Below, in pieces: positions 1 through 9,402 of a stretch of DNA of 64,000 nucleotides (its first letter is position 1; every line of letters starts with the position of its first letter). Source of the DNA: Blautia hansenii. Lineage in GTDB: Bacteria > Bacillota > Clostridia > Lachnospirales > Lachnospiraceae. The stretch is taken from assembly GCF_013304445.1 (NCBI RefSeq), contig NZ_JAAITA010000001.1, forward strand, positions 248,001 through 312,000, read 5' to 3'. The notes beneath the pieces were generated by a model. That model searched no databases, was not told where the DNA came from, and worked only from the letters and a program-made list of their open reading frames with translations. Both the position numbers and the translations under genes were made by a program.

Positions 1-17
1 CGTACTGTTTTTTTCAT
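1..17 (-). CDS. potC: Spermidine/putrescine ABC permease PotC, first codons only
   Basis: Only the first five codons and part of the sixth are inside the window. The ATG shares its A with the potB stop (TGATG arrangement) and is preceded by a strong AAGGAGG site. Reading starts Met-Lys-Lys-Thr-Val. The identity rests only on gene order: potA-potB is normally followed by the second permease gene potC. The translational coupling to potB is seen directly; the product is inferred. Confidence 0.6.
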
Positions 18-832
18 CAGAACATACCTCCTTCCCCGTTTTTATCGTATTTTCCGGTGAGAAGCATACTGATGAAAATAAATACCATCAGTACCAGCGA
101 AAGTCCGCTTCCCACGTTCCAGTTGCTTCCCTGCTGAAACTGGCGGTCAATGACATTTCCGATGAGGAGAATTTTGCTTCCGCCTAAGAGGTCAGAGATA
201 ACAAAGGTCGTCAGAGACGGTACAAAAACCATGGTAATGCCGCTGATAATACCCGGCATGCTTAAAGGAAAAATGATTTTCCGAAAGGTATAGGCCGCAG
301 TGGCGCCCAAATCTCTGGCTGCAAAAATAACGTCTTTGTCTATCTTGGAAAGCACGTTATAGAGGGGCAGTACCATAAAGGGCAGGAAGTTGTAGACCAT
401 GCCCAGTACAATAGCCCCCGGTGTGTTAATCAGCTGCTGGGAAGGAAGATGAAAAAAGCCCAACGCCTGGTTGATAACGCCGTTTTTTTCCAAAAGAGTC
501 TGCCATGCAAGAGTCCGCAGAAGAAAATTCATCCACATAGGAAGAATAAAAAGGAGCACAATAAAGCCTGTCCGGTTGACTTTCATATTCGACAGCATCA
601 TAGCCAGCGGATATGCCAGAATCAGACAGATAAGGGTGCTGATAAGGGACAGCAAAAGAGAAAGGCAGAGTGCTTTGAAATTCTCCACAGTGCCGATAGC
701 CAGCACATTTTCAAAGGTAAAATGCCCTTCGCTGTTGGTGAAGCCATAGTAAAAAATCATGGCAAGAGGAATCAGGATAAAGGCCACGGACCAGATCAGA
801 TACGGGCCGGAAAGCAGTTTTCGTTTATTCAT
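17..832 (-). CDS. potB: Spermidine/putrescine ABC transporter permease PotB
   Basis: Inner-membrane permease of the PotABCD polyamine importer, 271 residues. It opens with a short basic N-terminus and the first membrane helix, and has about six hydrophobic segments. The binding-protein-dependent transport loop near residue 185 (EAA-like, with AARDLGA) is the contact with the ATPase PotA. The ATG at 832 was preferred over upstream in-frame starts because the 8-nt overlap with the end of potA (ATGAATAA) is typical of translational coupling and the upstream extension is not hydrophobic. It could import another small cation or sulfate-type substrate, but PotA beside it fits polyamines. Confidence 0.88.
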   Translation of the reverse strand: MNKRKLLSGPYLIWSVAFILIPLAMIFYYGFTNSEGHFTFENVLAIGTVENFKALCLSLLLSLISTLICLILAYPLAMMLSNMKVNRTGFIVLLFILPMWMNFLLRTLAWQTLLEKNGVINQALGFFHLPSQQLINTPGAIVLGMVYNFLPFMVLPLYNVLSKIDKDVIFAARDLGATAAYTFRKIIFPLSMPGIISGITMVFVPSLTTFVISDLLGGSKILLIGNVIDRQFQQGSNWNVGSGLSLVLMVFIFISMLLTGKYDKNGEGGMF

Positions 833-1898
833 TGATTCCAATAGCCTCCTCATCTTCGGATTCAGGCTTGTGCATAATCTGTATGTCAAAAGGATTCACG
901 TGAATGCCTACCTGCTGCCCTACAGGGAACATATCCGTGCTGTGCACCAGCCATTCAAAACCGTTTGCCTGTACTTCCATTTCGTAGTGGACGCCTTTGA
1001 AAATCAGGTGGGACACAACCCCCTGGATTGTGCCTTCTTCCGGAGCCAGCAAGTCCACATCCTCCGGGCGGATAACCACGTCTACTGGTTTGTTCTTACC
1101 GAATCCCACGTCCACACAGGGGAATTTGGCACCCAGGATTTCCACCAGTTTATCTTCCAGCATCATACCGGGAAGGATATTGCTTTCGCCGATAAAGTCT
1201 GCCACAAAGGCGTTCTGAGGTTCGTTATAGATGTCCTCCGGGCTTCCCATCTGCTGTATATATCCCTGGTTCATAACCACAATGGTATCTGACATGGTAA
1301 GGGCTTCCTCCTGGTCGTGAGTGACATAGATAAAGGTAATGCCCAGTTCGTTTTTCAGACGGATAAGTTCATACTGCATGTCCTGGCGCAGTTTTAAGTC
1401 CAAAGCGCCTAAAGGTTCGTCCAGAAGAAGCAGCCGAGGTTCGTTTACAATGGCTCTGGCAATGGCCACACGCTGCTGCTGTCCGCCGCTTAAAGAATCC
1501 GGGAGCCGGTTTTCATAGCCGTCCAGATTGACCAGCTTTAAAGCATATTTTACCTTGTCATGAATATAGGCTTTGCTTTTTCCTGAAATTTTCAGACCGA
1601 AAGCAATATTTTCTTCAATGCTCATATGAGAGAAAAGCGCGTATTTCTGAAATACGGTGTTCAGATTCCGCTTGTTGGGCGGAAGATTTGTAATATCCTT
1701 TCCATCAAAAATGACTTTCCCGCTGTCAGGGGACTCAAATCCGCCCAGAATACGGAGCGTTGTAGTTTTTCCGCAGCCGCTGGGGCCAAGAAGGGTGAGA
1801 AATTCATTTTCCCGTATAGAAAGATTCAGTTCGTCCAGGATTACCTGGTCTCCAAAGCTTTTGGAGATGTCAATTAAATTTACTAAAGTATGGTTCAT
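825..1898 (-). CDS. potA: Spermidine/putrescine ABC transporter ATP-binding protein PotA
   Basis: Cytoplasmic ATPase that powers polyamine uptake, 357 residues. Walker A is GPSGCGKTT at residues 38-46, the ABC signature LSGGQ at 136-140, and Walker B LLLLDEP at 156-162. A C-terminal TOBE-like domain follows from about residue 250, as in PotA. An open frame continues far upstream to 2582, but the ATG at 1898 has AAAGGAG seven bases before it and starts at the usual ABC N-terminus, so the extension is discarded. It is the first gene of the potABC operon, with a promoter about 30 bases upstream. Confidence 0.92.
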   Translation of the reverse strand: MNHTLVNLIDISKSFGDQVILDELNLSIRENEFLTLLGPSGCGKTTTLRILGGFESPDSGKVIFDGKDITNLPPNKRNLNTVFQKYALFSHMSIEENIAFGLKISGKSKAYIHDKVKYALKLVNLDGYENRLPDSLSGGQQQRVAIARAIVNEPRLLLLDEPLGALDLKLRQDMQYELIRLKNELGITFIYVTHDQEEALTMSDTIVVMNQGYIQQMGSPEDIYNEPQNAFVADFIGESNILPGMMLEDKLVEILGAKFPCVDVGFGKNKPVDVVIRPEDVDLLAPEEGTIQGVVSHLIFKGVHYEMEVQANGFEWLVHSTDMFPVGQQVGIHVNPFDIQIMHKPESEDEEAIGINE

Positions 1899-1929
1899 CC
1901 CAGTTCTCCTTTGTAGATATTCTTTATCC

Positions 1930-1957
1930 ATTATACTAAAGGAAAAAATCATGTCAA
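1930..1957 (-). promoter_or_regulatory. Sigma-A promoter of potABC
   Basis: Minus strand: TTGACA (1957-1952), 16-base spacer, TATAAT (1935-1930). Both boxes are perfect. It lies about 30 bases before the potA start codon. Confidence 0.75.
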
Positions 1958-2030
1958 TATTAGAATGACCCAATCCCTGTAAAATACAGATGAAATAGAA
2001 ATGAATTGCAGGAAAAGCCATCAATATGCA

Positions 2031-2059
2031 TTGTATTAGAAAAAACTTTGTGGTAGAAT
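2031..2059 (+). promoter_or_regulatory. Promoter of the lactonase gene
   Basis: TTGTAT, 17-base spacer, TAGAAT. The transcript would start near 2066 and carry a leader of roughly 90 bases that contains a 9-bp hairpin (2082-2105) before the gene at 2154. Confidence 0.55.
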
Positions 2060-2081
2060 GTCCGTAGTGTATTGTACACTG

Positions 2082-2105
2082 GCGGTCTTTTTGTGCAAAG
2101 ACCGC
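2082..2105 (+). other. Leader hairpin before the lactonase gene
   Basis: GCGGTCTTT and AAAGACCGC form a perfect 9-bp stem with a 6-base loop. There is no T-run after it, so it is not a standard terminator. It sits between the promoter and the start codon; a role in mRNA stability or protein binding is possible but not shown. Confidence 0.5.
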
Positions 2106-2153
2106 GAATTTGTCGTGTGGTGAAACAATAGAAAACAGGAGGATATTGCATAA

Positions 2154-3209
2154 ATGAAGGAAAAATATGTAGCCTATGTGGGAACCTATACCCACGGAAG
2201 CAGTATCGGAATCCATTTGTATGATGTCAATGTGGAAGAGGGAACTCTTTGCGAGAGAAAAGTGATTCCCGTCAACAATTCTTCCCATCTGGCAAAGTCT
2301 CTTAACGGAAAGTATCTGTACTCCATTGCAGATGAAGGCGTGGCGGTTTTTGCCATTGAACCGGACGGAGACCTTACCTTTATTAATAAAGTAGATATTG
2401 ACGGTATGAGAGGCTGTCATCTGTCCACGGATGAAGAAGGCAAGTACCTTTTTGTGGCCGGTTACCATGACGGAAAAGTGACTGTAGTGCATACGCACAG
2501 AGACGGACGTCTGGGCAGTGTGCTGGACGGTGTGTTTCACAAAGGTCTGGGCAGCGTGGGAGAGAGAAATTTCCGTCCCCATGTAAGCTGTGTGCGCCCG
2601 ACACCGGATAATAAATATCTCTGTGCAGTGGACAACGGCATTGATCAGATGAAAATTTACAGAGTCAACAGACGTACCGGTCGTTTAGAGCTGGTGGACA
2701 TTTTAAGATGCCAGAGAGAATCCGGTCCTAAGCTGATTAAGTTCAGCCCGGATGGAAGATTTGCTTATCTGAACTATGAATTGAACAATACCATTCAGGT
2801 ATACCGCTACGATGGAAGCGGCAAAAATCCTGTCTTTGAACTGCTGCAGACGGAGAGCACTCTGGCTTCCCACGATGATGAAGCCCATGACGCTACTTCC
2901 GGTATGTGTCTGTCCGCAGACGGAAAATATATTTTCTGTTCCAATGCGGGAGAGGATACCGTGGCTATGTTTAAGAGAGAGGAAGAAACCGGTCTTCTGG
3001 AAAAGCAGTGTATTCTGCCAATCAGCGGCAATTATCCGAAGGATTTGGATGTGTTCCCGGATGGAAAACATCTGGCAGTGGTAAACCATGAATCCAATTC
3101 CATTACAACCTTTGCCATTGATTATGAAAAGAAACTGCTGATTATGAAAGGGAAACCTATGAAGGTGGAAACCCCTAACAGCATTATCTTTTCCAAGTGC
3201 GAAGCATAA
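2154..3209 (+). CDS. Lactonase family protein (6-phosphogluconolactonase-like beta-propeller)
   Basis: 351-residue protein of the YbhE/Pgl lactonase family, a seven-bladed beta-propeller expected in the cytoplasm. It has repeated propeller-type strands (for example [10 protein letters not shown] near 200 and [10 protein letters not shown] near 255) and the conserved N-terminal YVGTYT. Members hydrolyse 6-phosphogluconolactone or related sugar lactones; the exact substrate cannot be read here, and no other pentose phosphate gene is nearby. An AGGAGG site precedes the ATG. It is divergent from potABC and transcribed from its own promoter. The family call is firm; the substrate is open. Confidence 0.85.
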   Translation: MKEKYVAYVGTYTHGSSIGIHLYDVNVEEGTLCERKVIPVNNSSHLAKSLNGKYLYSIADEGVAVFAIEPDGDLTFINKVDIDGMRGCHLSTDEEGKYLFVAGYHDGKVTVVHTHRDGRLGSVLDGVFHKGLGSVGERNFRPHVSCVRPTPDNKYLCAVDNGIDQMKIYRVNRRTGRLELVDILRCQRESGPKLIKFSPDGRFAYLNYELNNTIQVYRYDGSGKNPVFELLQTESTLASHDDEAHDATSGMCLSADGKYIFCSNAGEDTVAMFKREEETGLLEKQCILPISGNYPKDLDVFPDGKHLAVVNHESNSITTFAIDYEKKLLIMKGKPMKVETPNSIIFSKCEA

Positions 3210-3370
3210 GAACGGGGAAATTGAGTATTTTTTGAAAAAAGGAAGTGCAAAATTATGGAAAGCGGGCCTTGTCCTGGGAGAAAGAAAAATGAAAAAATAA
3301 AAAAAGAGAAATCCTGCTGACAGGCGCCGTCCCGGCTTCCTGCCAGTGCAGGAGGGTGAAGGGAGAAACC

Positions 3371-4312
3371 ATGATTAGAATATTCAAAACAGTGGATGGA
3401 AAAATTCATCAGATGGACGAAGCCAGCGAAGGCTGCTGGCTTGCGCTGACGGATCCCACGGCAACGGAAATTTTCGAGGTTGCCAAAAGGTATCACATTG
3501 AGGTGGATGATTTGAGAGCACCTCTGGATGAAGAGGAACGTTCCCGTATCGAGGTGGAAGACGAGTACACCCTGATTATTGTGGACACTCCGATTCTGGA
3601 GGAAAGGGGAGAAAAGGACTGGTATGGAACCATTCCCCTGTCTATTATTGTGACAGATGAGATTATCATTACCGTCTGCCTGGAAGATACTTCGGTGCTG
3701 GGCCGGTTTATGGACGGTCGTGTGCGGAACTTCTATACTTATATGAAGACTCGCTTTATTCTTCAGATTCTGTACAAAAATGCCAGTATGTTTCTGCATT
3801 ACCTGCGTATCATAGACAAAAAGAGTGAGGAAGTAGAGGAAAAGCTGCAGGAGTCTACCAAGAACAAAGAGCTGATAGAACTTCTGGAACTGGAAAAATC
3901 CCTGGTATACTTTACCACGTCTCTTCGTTCCAATGAAATGGTATTGGAAAAGCTTTTAAAAGTAGAGCGTATCAAGCAGTATCCCGATGATACGGATTTG
4001 CTGGAAGATGTCATTATCGAGAACAAACAGGCCATCGAGATGGCAAACGTGTACAGTGGAATTTTGAGCGGTATGACCGAGGCTTTTGCTTCTATTGTAT
4101 CAAACAATCTGAATATTGTTATGAAATTTCTGGCAACTGTGACCATTGTCATGTCCATTCCTACCATGATATTCAGTGCTTACGGTATGAATGTAAATCT
4201 GAAGGGAATGCCTTTTGCCTCCCACCCGGAGGGCTTTGCCATTGTCATTGTCCTTTCTCTTCTTTTGAGTCTGGTAGTGGCGTTTATCTTCTCCAAGAAG
4301 AACTTATTTTAA
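3371..4312 (+). CDS. corA: CorA-family magnesium/divalent cation transporter
   Basis: 313-residue membrane channel of the CorA/MIT family. A large cytoplasmic N-terminal domain rich in charged helices (to about residue 250) is followed by two C-terminal membrane helices. The family signature YGMN ends the first helix (GMN at 272-274). The C-terminus is the usual short basic tail. The ATG at 3371 has AAGGGAG upstream; an in-frame GTG at 3356 has its purine-rich site too close. No Mg2+-sensing leader (M-box) is visible upstream. Some CorA-like proteins carry Zn2+ or Ni2+, so the ion is not certain. It probably shares a transcript with the rhomboid-like gene 25 bases downstream. Confidence 0.88.
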   Translation: MIRIFKTVDGKIHQMDEASEGCWLALTDPTATEIFEVAKRYHIEVDDLRAPLDEEERSRIEVEDEYTLIIVDTPILEERGEKDWYGTIPLSIIVTDEIIITVCLEDTSVLGRFMDGRVRNFYTYMKTRFILQILYKNASMFLHYLRIIDKKSEEVEEKLQESTKNKELIELLELEKSLVYFTTSLRSNEMVLEKLLKVERIKQYPDDTDLLEDVIIENKQAIEMANVYSGILSGMTEAFASIVSNNLNIVMKFLATVTIVMSIPTMIFSAYGMNVNLKGMPFASHPEGFAIVIVLSLLLSLVVAFIFSKKNLF

Positions 4313-4337
4313 GTCATGAAAGAATTGAGGAAATCGT

Positions 4338-5189
4338 ATGAATTTTTTGAACAAAATGGAGCGTAAATTTGGACGCTATGCCATTCACAATCTGACGAAA
4401 TATATGATAGGCTGTTATGCCATTGGATATATTTTGCTGTATGCGGGAAACCTTTTTGGGTTTTCCATTACCGGATATCTGACTTTAAGCCCTTATCATA
4501 TCCTGCACGGGCAGATATGGAGAATTGTATCCTGGCTGTTGATTCCGCCCCCAACCAGCAACCTTGTTTTTGTGCTGATTATGCTGCTGTTTTATTATTC
4601 TCTGGGGGAAACGCTGGAGAGAACATGGGGCGCTTTCCGCTACAATGTTTATATTCTGGGCGGTGTGCTCTTTACGGTTATCGGTGCGTTTCTGCTGTAT
4701 TTTATGATGGGAGCAAATCCGTTTTTGTCTATGGCGTACAGTATGGCGTTTTCCACGTATTACATCAACTTGTCCATTTTCCTGGCTTTTGCGGCCAATT
4801 ACCCGGACATGCAGGTACTGTTTATGATGATTATTCCCATGAAGATGAAATGGCTGGCTGTGCTGGATATTGCGTATCTGCTGTATGATATGGTAAAAGG
4901 CGGCTGGGGAATCCGGACGGTAATTCTTGCATCCCTTTTGAATTTTATTATTTATTTTCTGTCAACCAGAAATTATCAGAGGATTTCACCAAAAGAAATC
5001 CACAGAAAACAACAGTTTCAAAGAGCTGTTCATCCGAAAATGGCGCCGGGTGTGACAAAACACAAATGTGCAGTCTGCGGAAGAACAGAAAAGGACGGAG
5101 ACGATTTGGAATTTCGTTTCTGTTCCAAATGCAACGGCAACTATGAGTATTGTCAGGACCACCTGTTTACTCACAAACATATACAATAA
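4338..5189 (+). CDS. Rhomboid-like membrane protein with C-terminal zinc ribbon, apparently inactive
   Basis: 283-residue polytopic membrane protein with the rhomboid/derlin outline: the first helix, then a loop with HGQIWRIVSWLL, then helices to about residue 210. The catalytic GxSG of active rhomboid proteases is absent; the matching segment reads MGANPFLSMAYS. After the membrane part, the tail carries a CxxC...CxxC/H cluster (CAVC near 236, CSKC near 256, then CQDH), a probable zinc ribbon. It lies between corA and pyk with short gaps. It may be a pseudoprotease that binds membrane clients. Function is unknown. Confidence 0.7.
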   Translation: MNFLNKMERKFGRYAIHNLTKYMIGCYAIGYILLYAGNLFGFSITGYLTLSPYHILHGQIWRIVSWLLIPPPTSNLVFVLIMLLFYYSLGETLERTWGAFRYNVYILGGVLFTVIGAFLLYFMMGANPFLSMAYSMAFSTYYINLSIFLAFAANYPDMQVLFMMIIPMKMKWLAVLDIAYLLYDMVKGGWGIRTVILASLLNFIIYFLSTRNYQRISPKEIHRKQQFQRAVHPKMAPGVTKHKCAVCGRTEKDGDDLEFRFCSKCNGNYEYCQDHLFTHKHIQ

Positions 5190-5208
5190 TCAGGAGGAAA
5201 ATAATTAT

Positions 5209-6645
5209 ATGCGTAAAACCAAAATCGTCTGTACTATGGGACCGAACACAGATATTGAGAGCAACATGAGAGCTTTAGTAGCCAATGGAATGGATGTGGC
5301 TCGTTTTAATTTTTCACACGGAGATTATGAAGAACAGAAAAGCCGTATGAATCTGCTGAAAAAGGTGAGAGAAGAGCTGGAGAAGCCAGTGGCTATCCTT
5401 CTGGATACCAAAGGCCCGGAAATCCGTACAGGCGTACTGGAAGGCGGAAAGAAAGTGACCCTGAAAGAAAATGAGGAGTTTGTTCTTTACACAGAGGAAA
5501 TGACCGGGAATGAAAAGGGCTGCTTTATTACTTACGCAGGTCTGGCTGAGGATGTAGTGCCAGGCAACAGAATTCTTATTGATGATGGTCTGATTGAACT
5601 GGAAGTAAAAGAAGTGGCAGAGGGACGCATTGTCTGCCGCGTGGTAAACGGCGGTGAACTGGGCGAGAAAAAGGGCGTGAATGTGCCCAATGTCAACGTA
5701 AAGCTTCCGGCTATTACAGAAAAAGACAAAGCAGACATTCTTTTCGGTATTGAACAGGGGATTGATTTTATTGCAGCGTCCTTTATTCGAAATGCAGAGG
5801 GTGTGCTGGAAATTCGTAAGATTCTGGAAGAAAACAACGCAGAAGACATTGCGATTATTGCAAAAATTGAAAATGCGGAAGGTCTGGAAAACCTGGATGC
5901 CATCATTGAAGTGTCTGACGGAATTATGGTAGCCCGCGGTGACTTGGGCGTGGAGATTCCGGCACAGGAGGTTCCTCATATTCAGAAAATGATTATTCGT
6001 AAATGTAATGCGAATTATATTCCGGTTATTACAGCCACACAGATGTTGGATTCCATGATTCGCAATCCGCGTCCAACCAGAGCAGAGGTAACAGACGTGG
6101 CTAATGCCATCTATGACGGAACAGATGCTATTATGCTTTCCGGTGAGACAGCAGCGGGAAAATATCCGGTGGAAGCGCTGAAGATGATGAACGAAATCGC
6201 AGAGAACACAGAAAATTATGTGAAGTACGAAAAATATATTAAGCACAGAACAATGTACCAGAAAACAAAGGTTTCCTGTGCTATTGGTATTGCGTCCGTA
6301 CGTACTGCCAGAAACATTGAGGCAGACTGCATTGTGACCCCAACCATGTCCGGAAAAACTGCCCGCATGGTTTCCAGCTTCCGTCCTACTATGCCGATTT
6401 ATGCCATTACTCCAAATGAGAGAGTAGAGCGTAAAATGCGTCTGTACTGGGGCGTAAGACCGCTGAAAGGCTACAGAAGAGATACAACGGAAAATATTAT
6501 TATCAATGCCATGGAAACATTGAAAGAGAACAAACTGGTGGCAAAAGGCCAGCTTGTGGTAGTTACAGCCGGAGACCCGGCGACCAACAGCAGCAAGGCA
6601 GAATCCAATGTAACCAATATGCTGCATGTAATGGAAGTAAAATAA
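5209..6645 (+). CDS. pyk: Pyruvate kinase
   Basis: 478-residue glycolytic enzyme converting phosphoenolpyruvate and ADP to pyruvate and ATP. It starts with the family motif KIVCTMGP, has DTKGPEIRTG, the active-site segment IIAKIENAEG near 220 and the MLSGETAAGKYP segment near 305. The length is that of the short form without the extra C-terminal PEP-utiliser domain of Bacillus Pyk. The ATG at 5209 has AGGAGG nine bases upstream; the longer open frame lies inside the preceding gene and was discarded. A strong terminator follows at 6665. Confidence 0.97.
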   Translation: MRKTKIVCTMGPNTDIESNMRALVANGMDVARFNFSHGDYEEQKSRMNLLKKVREELEKPVAILLDTKGPEIRTGVLEGGKKVTLKENEEFVLYTEEMTGNEKGCFITYAGLAEDVVPGNRILIDDGLIELEVKEVAEGRIVCRVVNGGELGEKKGVNVPNVNVKLPAITEKDKADILFGIEQGIDFIAASFIRNAEGVLEIRKILEENNAEDIAIIAKIENAEGLENLDAIIEVSDGIMVARGDLGVEIPAQEVPHIQKMIIRKCNANYIPVITATQMLDSMIRNPRPTRAEVTDVANAIYDGTDAIMLSGETAAGKYPVEALKMMNEIAENTENYVKYEKYIKHRTMYQKTKVSCAIGIASVRTARNIEADCIVTPTMSGKTARMVSSFRPTMPIYAITPNERVERKMRLYWGVRPLKGYRRDTTENIIINAMETLKENKLVAKGQLVVVTAGDPATNSSKAESNVTNMLHVMEVK

Positions 6646-6664
6646 TGTTGTAAAAGAAAAATTT

Positions 6665-6710
6665 AAAATGCCCGAATGGCCTGAGAGGACAGGCTGTTCG
6701 GGCATTTTTT
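6665..6710 (+). terminator. Rho-independent terminator after pyk, probably bidirectional
   Basis: A 12-bp stem (AAAATGCCCGAA at 6665-6676 with TTCGGGCATTTT at 6697-6708) runs into a T-tract. The A-run on the left arm means it can also stop the minus-strand thi operon, which ends at 6738. Confidence 0.85.
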
Positions 6711-6737
6711 GCAGATATTTGCTATAGTCGTAGCCGT

Positions 6738-7337
6738 TCACTTAGGGGAATCCAGTTTTGCCAGATAACTGTCCGGTTCAGCGCAGGTCATGGCGCTGCT
6801 CATAATGCAAACCCCTTTAGCCCCGGTTTTCATCACTTCTTTTTTGTTTTCGGGAGTGATACCTCCAAGGGCATAGACGGGAATGGACACACTTTTGCAG
6901 ACTTCTTCCAGAAAAGCAACTCCTCTTCCGGGAAGTCCCTTTTTGCATTCAGTGGCAAAAATATGTCCTGCAGTAATATAGGTACATCCCAGACGTTCTG
7001 CTAACAGAGCGTCCGTTACAGAATGGCAGGAGGCTCCCAGAATTGAAAAGGCTTTCCGCTCTTTTTCTGTCATCTGTTTTAGAAGGGACAGAGGAAGGTG
7101 CAGGGATTTTGCTTTCAAAGAAAGGGCCGCGTCTGTAAAGGTATGTAAAATACAGGAAGTGTCATAAGCAGCACAGATATCTATTGCCTGCCGGGCAAGA
7201 ATTTCATACTGTGACTTTGATAAATCTTTTTCCCGAAGGATAATGCCCTGGGGTTTGGCCTTTGCCAGTTTTTCTATGCGGGAAAGAAAGTCTTCCCCAC
7301 ATAGCTTCCGGTTGGTGATACATAAAATATCAGACAT
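6738..7337 (-). CDS. tenI: ThiE/TenI-family protein, probably thiazole tautomerase TenI
   Basis: 199-residue TIM-barrel protein of the thiamine phosphate synthase superfamily. The segment AGHIFATECKKGLPGRG near 140 and ALGGITPEN near 170 closely resemble Bacillus TenI, which aromatises the thiazole product of ThiG; ThiE enzymes instead carry a HxFxTxTK-type motif and a VHLG motif, which here is LHLP. It is the last gene of thiS-thiF-thiG-thiH, overlapping thiH by 8 bases, so a role in making the thiazole carboxylate phosphate fits. Automatic annotation may call it thiE; the condensing activity cannot be excluded. Confidence 0.75.
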   Translation of the reverse strand: MSDILCITNRKLCGEDFLSRIEKLAKAKPQGIILREKDLSKSQYEILARQAIDICAAYDTSCILHTFTDAALSLKAKSLHLPLSLLKQMTEKERKAFSILGASCHSVTDALLAERLGCTYITAGHIFATECKKGLPGRGVAFLEEVCKSVSIPVYALGGITPENKKEVMKTGAKGVCIMSSAMTCAEPDSYLAKLDSPK

Positions 7338-8583
7338 AGAGGTAATCGTTTAAGACAGGCTGGAGACCTTCAGCCGCAATGTCTGCATAAACCCGGTCCA
7401 GACTGCGGCCATCGTTGATTTCAAACTGTTCGTCTCCCTGTTCCCCGTCCGTTTCCTTTCCGCTGTATTTACTTTCGTGGTCGCCGATTCCTGTAGAAAC
7501 CCCTGCGGATACCTTGGTTGCTGCGATTTTTACAATGCCGTCCCGAAACTGGGCACTTTCTCTGGAAGATACTGTAATGCCCACAAAAGGAAGAAAAATC
7601 CGGTAAGCACAGAGAATCTGGCAAAGCTGGGTTTCATGCACGTCCAGAGGGTTGATTTTGTCGTTGTTGATAATGGGCCGCAGTCTGGGGCAGGAGAGGG
7701 ACATTTCCGCATGGGGATATTTCCGCTGCAGATAGTAAACATGCAGGGCGCTGGCCAGGGCGTCTTTCCGAAAGTCAGAAAGTCCTAAAAGTGCGGAAAA
7801 AGCAACGCCCCGCATACCACCTTTTAAGGCCCGTTCCTGTGCATCGAAGCGGTAAGGCCACACGCGTTTATGCCCCATGAGATGCAGGGTTTCGTATTTG
7901 TCGCTGTCATAGGTTTCCTGGAACACTGTGACATAGTCCGCGCCGCATTGGTGAAGATAGCGGTATTCGTCGGTGTTTACCGGATAAATTTCCAGCCCAA
8001 CCATGCGGAAATACTTTCGCGCCAGTTTACAGGCTTCCCCGATATAAGAAATATCGCTTTTGGAGCGGCTTTCACCTGTGAGAATGAGGATTTCCTCCAT
8101 GCCGCTGTCTGCGATGATTTTCATTTCTTTTTCAATCTGCTCCATAGTCAGCTTCATGCGGTGGATATGGTTATAGCAGTTAAAACCACAGTATACGCAG
8201 TAATTCTCGCAGTAATTGGCAATGTAAAGAGGGGTAAACAGATACACGGTATTGCCGAAATGGCGGCTGGTTTCCTGTCTCGCTCTCTGGGCCATTTCTT
8301 CCAGGAAAGGCTCGGCGGCGGGAGAGAGCAGAGCCTTGAAATCTTCCAGGGAACAGACCGGATGGGACAGGGCTGCCCGGACATCCTTGGCTGTGTAGTG
8401 GGTGTAATCATAGGAAGCCACCTGGCTCATGACTTTTTCGCATACATCAGACTGGATTTGCTCCATGCCGGGGAGATATTCCATGTGGCTTTTCCGAAAA
8501 GAAGGGTCTGTTTCCAGACGGTGTTTCTTTGCCAGCGCCTGTTCAGAGAGATACTGAGAGTCCACTAAAAATTCGTTTTCCAT
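7330..8583 (-). CDS. thiH: 2-iminoacetate synthase ThiH (radical SAM)
   Basis: 417-residue radical-SAM enzyme that cleaves tyrosine to give dehydroglycine and p-cresol for thiazole synthesis in anaerobes. The [4Fe-4S] motif is C125-x3-C129-x2-C132 (CENYCVYC). The start has AGGAGG eight bases upstream. It takes the place of the oxygen-dependent glycine oxidase ThiO, consistent with an anaerobic host. It lies 12 bases after thiG and partners with it in the ThiGH complex. Confidence 0.94.
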   Translation of the reverse strand: MENEFLVDSQYLSEQALAKKHRLETDPSFRKSHMEYLPGMEQIQSDVCEKVMSQVASYDYTHYTAKDVRAALSHPVCSLEDFKALLSPAAEPFLEEMAQRARQETSRHFGNTVYLFTPLYIANYCENYCVYCGFNCYNHIHRMKLTMEQIEKEMKIIADSGMEEILILTGESRSKSDISYIGEACKLARKYFRMVGLEIYPVNTDEYRYLHQCGADYVTVFQETYDSDKYETLHLMGHKRVWPYRFDAQERALKGGMRGVAFSALLGLSDFRKDALASALHVYYLQRKYPHAEMSLSCPRLRPIINNDKINPLDVHETQLCQILCAYRIFLPFVGITVSSRESAQFRDGIVKIAATKVSAGVSTGIGDHESKYSGKETDGEQGDEQFEINDGRSLDRVYADIAAEGLQPVLNDYLYV

Positions 8584-8595
8584 GACTGCCGCCTC

Positions 8596-9366
8596 CTAAT
8601 CGTGAAGAAAACCGGTGAGCGGGTCAGATGCAGAAGCGCCTCTTGTAAGAACTCTGCCAAGTCCTGAAAGGTAGGCTTTTCGTCCGGCTTCAATGGCCTG
8701 GCGGAAAGCAGAAGCCATGAGAGGAAGGTCTCCGGCTGTGGCGAGAGCCGTGTTTGCCATAATGGCGGCAGCGCCCATTTCCATGGCTTCACAGGCCTGG
8801 GAAGGCCGTCCGATACCGGCGTCTACGATGACAGGCAAATCTATTTCCTGAATGAGAATTTCGATAAAATCCCTGGTGGCCAGTCCTTTGTTGGAACCAA
8901 TGGGAGAAGCCAGAGGCATAATGGAGACAGCGCCGGCATTAGCCAGGTCCCTGGCGGTATTCAAGTCCGGGTACATGTAAGGCATGACAAGAAAGCCTTC
9001 TTTTGCCAGAATTTCCGTGGCTTTTATGGTTTCCTGGTTATCCGGCAGCAGATATTTGGAATCCCGCATAATTTCGATTTTTACAAAGTCTCCGCAGCCC
9101 AGTTCTCTTGCCAGACGGGCAATGCGCACTGCTTCTTCGGCATTTCTGGCGCCGCTGGTATTGGGAAGCAGGGTAACGTTTTCAGGAATATAATCCAGAA
9201 TGTTTTCTTCTTCTTTGGTATTGGCCCGGCGGACAGCCAGAGTGATCAGTTCTGCACCCGCATCCTTTACGGCTGCTTCAATGAGCTTGAGGGAGTATTT
9301 CCCGGAGCCGAGAATAAAACGGGAATGAAATTCGCGTCCTCCGAGGATAAGCGTATCGTTGTTCAT
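8596..9366 (-). CDS. thiG: Thiazole synthase ThiG
   Basis: 256-residue TIM-barrel enzyme that builds thiazole phosphate from 1-deoxy-D-xylulose 5-phosphate, dehydroglycine and ThiS thiocarboxylate. The Schiff-base lysine is K96 in DFVKIEIM, and phosphate-binding GAGIGRPSQ lies near 185. The length is normal for the family. It sits between thiF and thiH in the same operon. Confidence 0.96.
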   Translation of the reverse strand: MNNDTLILGGREFHSRFILGSGKYSLKLIEAAVKDAGAELITLAVRRANTKEEENILDYIPENVTLLPNTSGARNAEEAVRIARLARELGCGDFVKIEIMRDSKYLLPDNQETIKATEILAKEGFLVMPYMYPDLNTARDLANAGAVSIMPLASPIGSNKGLATRDFIEILIQEIDLPVIVDAGIGRPSQACEAMEMGAAAIMANTALATAGDLPLMASAFRQAIEAGRKAYLSGLGRVLTRGASASDPLTGFLHD

Positions 9367-9402
9367 AAATGTACCTTCTTTCTGTATGTTTGGTGTTGTA
9401 CC

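Noticed and set aside
1899-2582. N-terminal extension of potA of about 228 codons
   Set aside because: It runs through the promoter and the opposite lactonase gene, while the ATG at 1898 has a perfect ribosome site and the normal ABC start.
3210-3370. Magnesium-sensing M-box before corA
   Set aside because: The 160-base gap has no conserved M-box blocks and is too short for the full element.
5314-6741. Minus-strand frame of 475 codons opposite pyk
   Set aside because: Shadow frame: His/Phe/Cys-rich translation without domains, no start signal, crosses the terminator.
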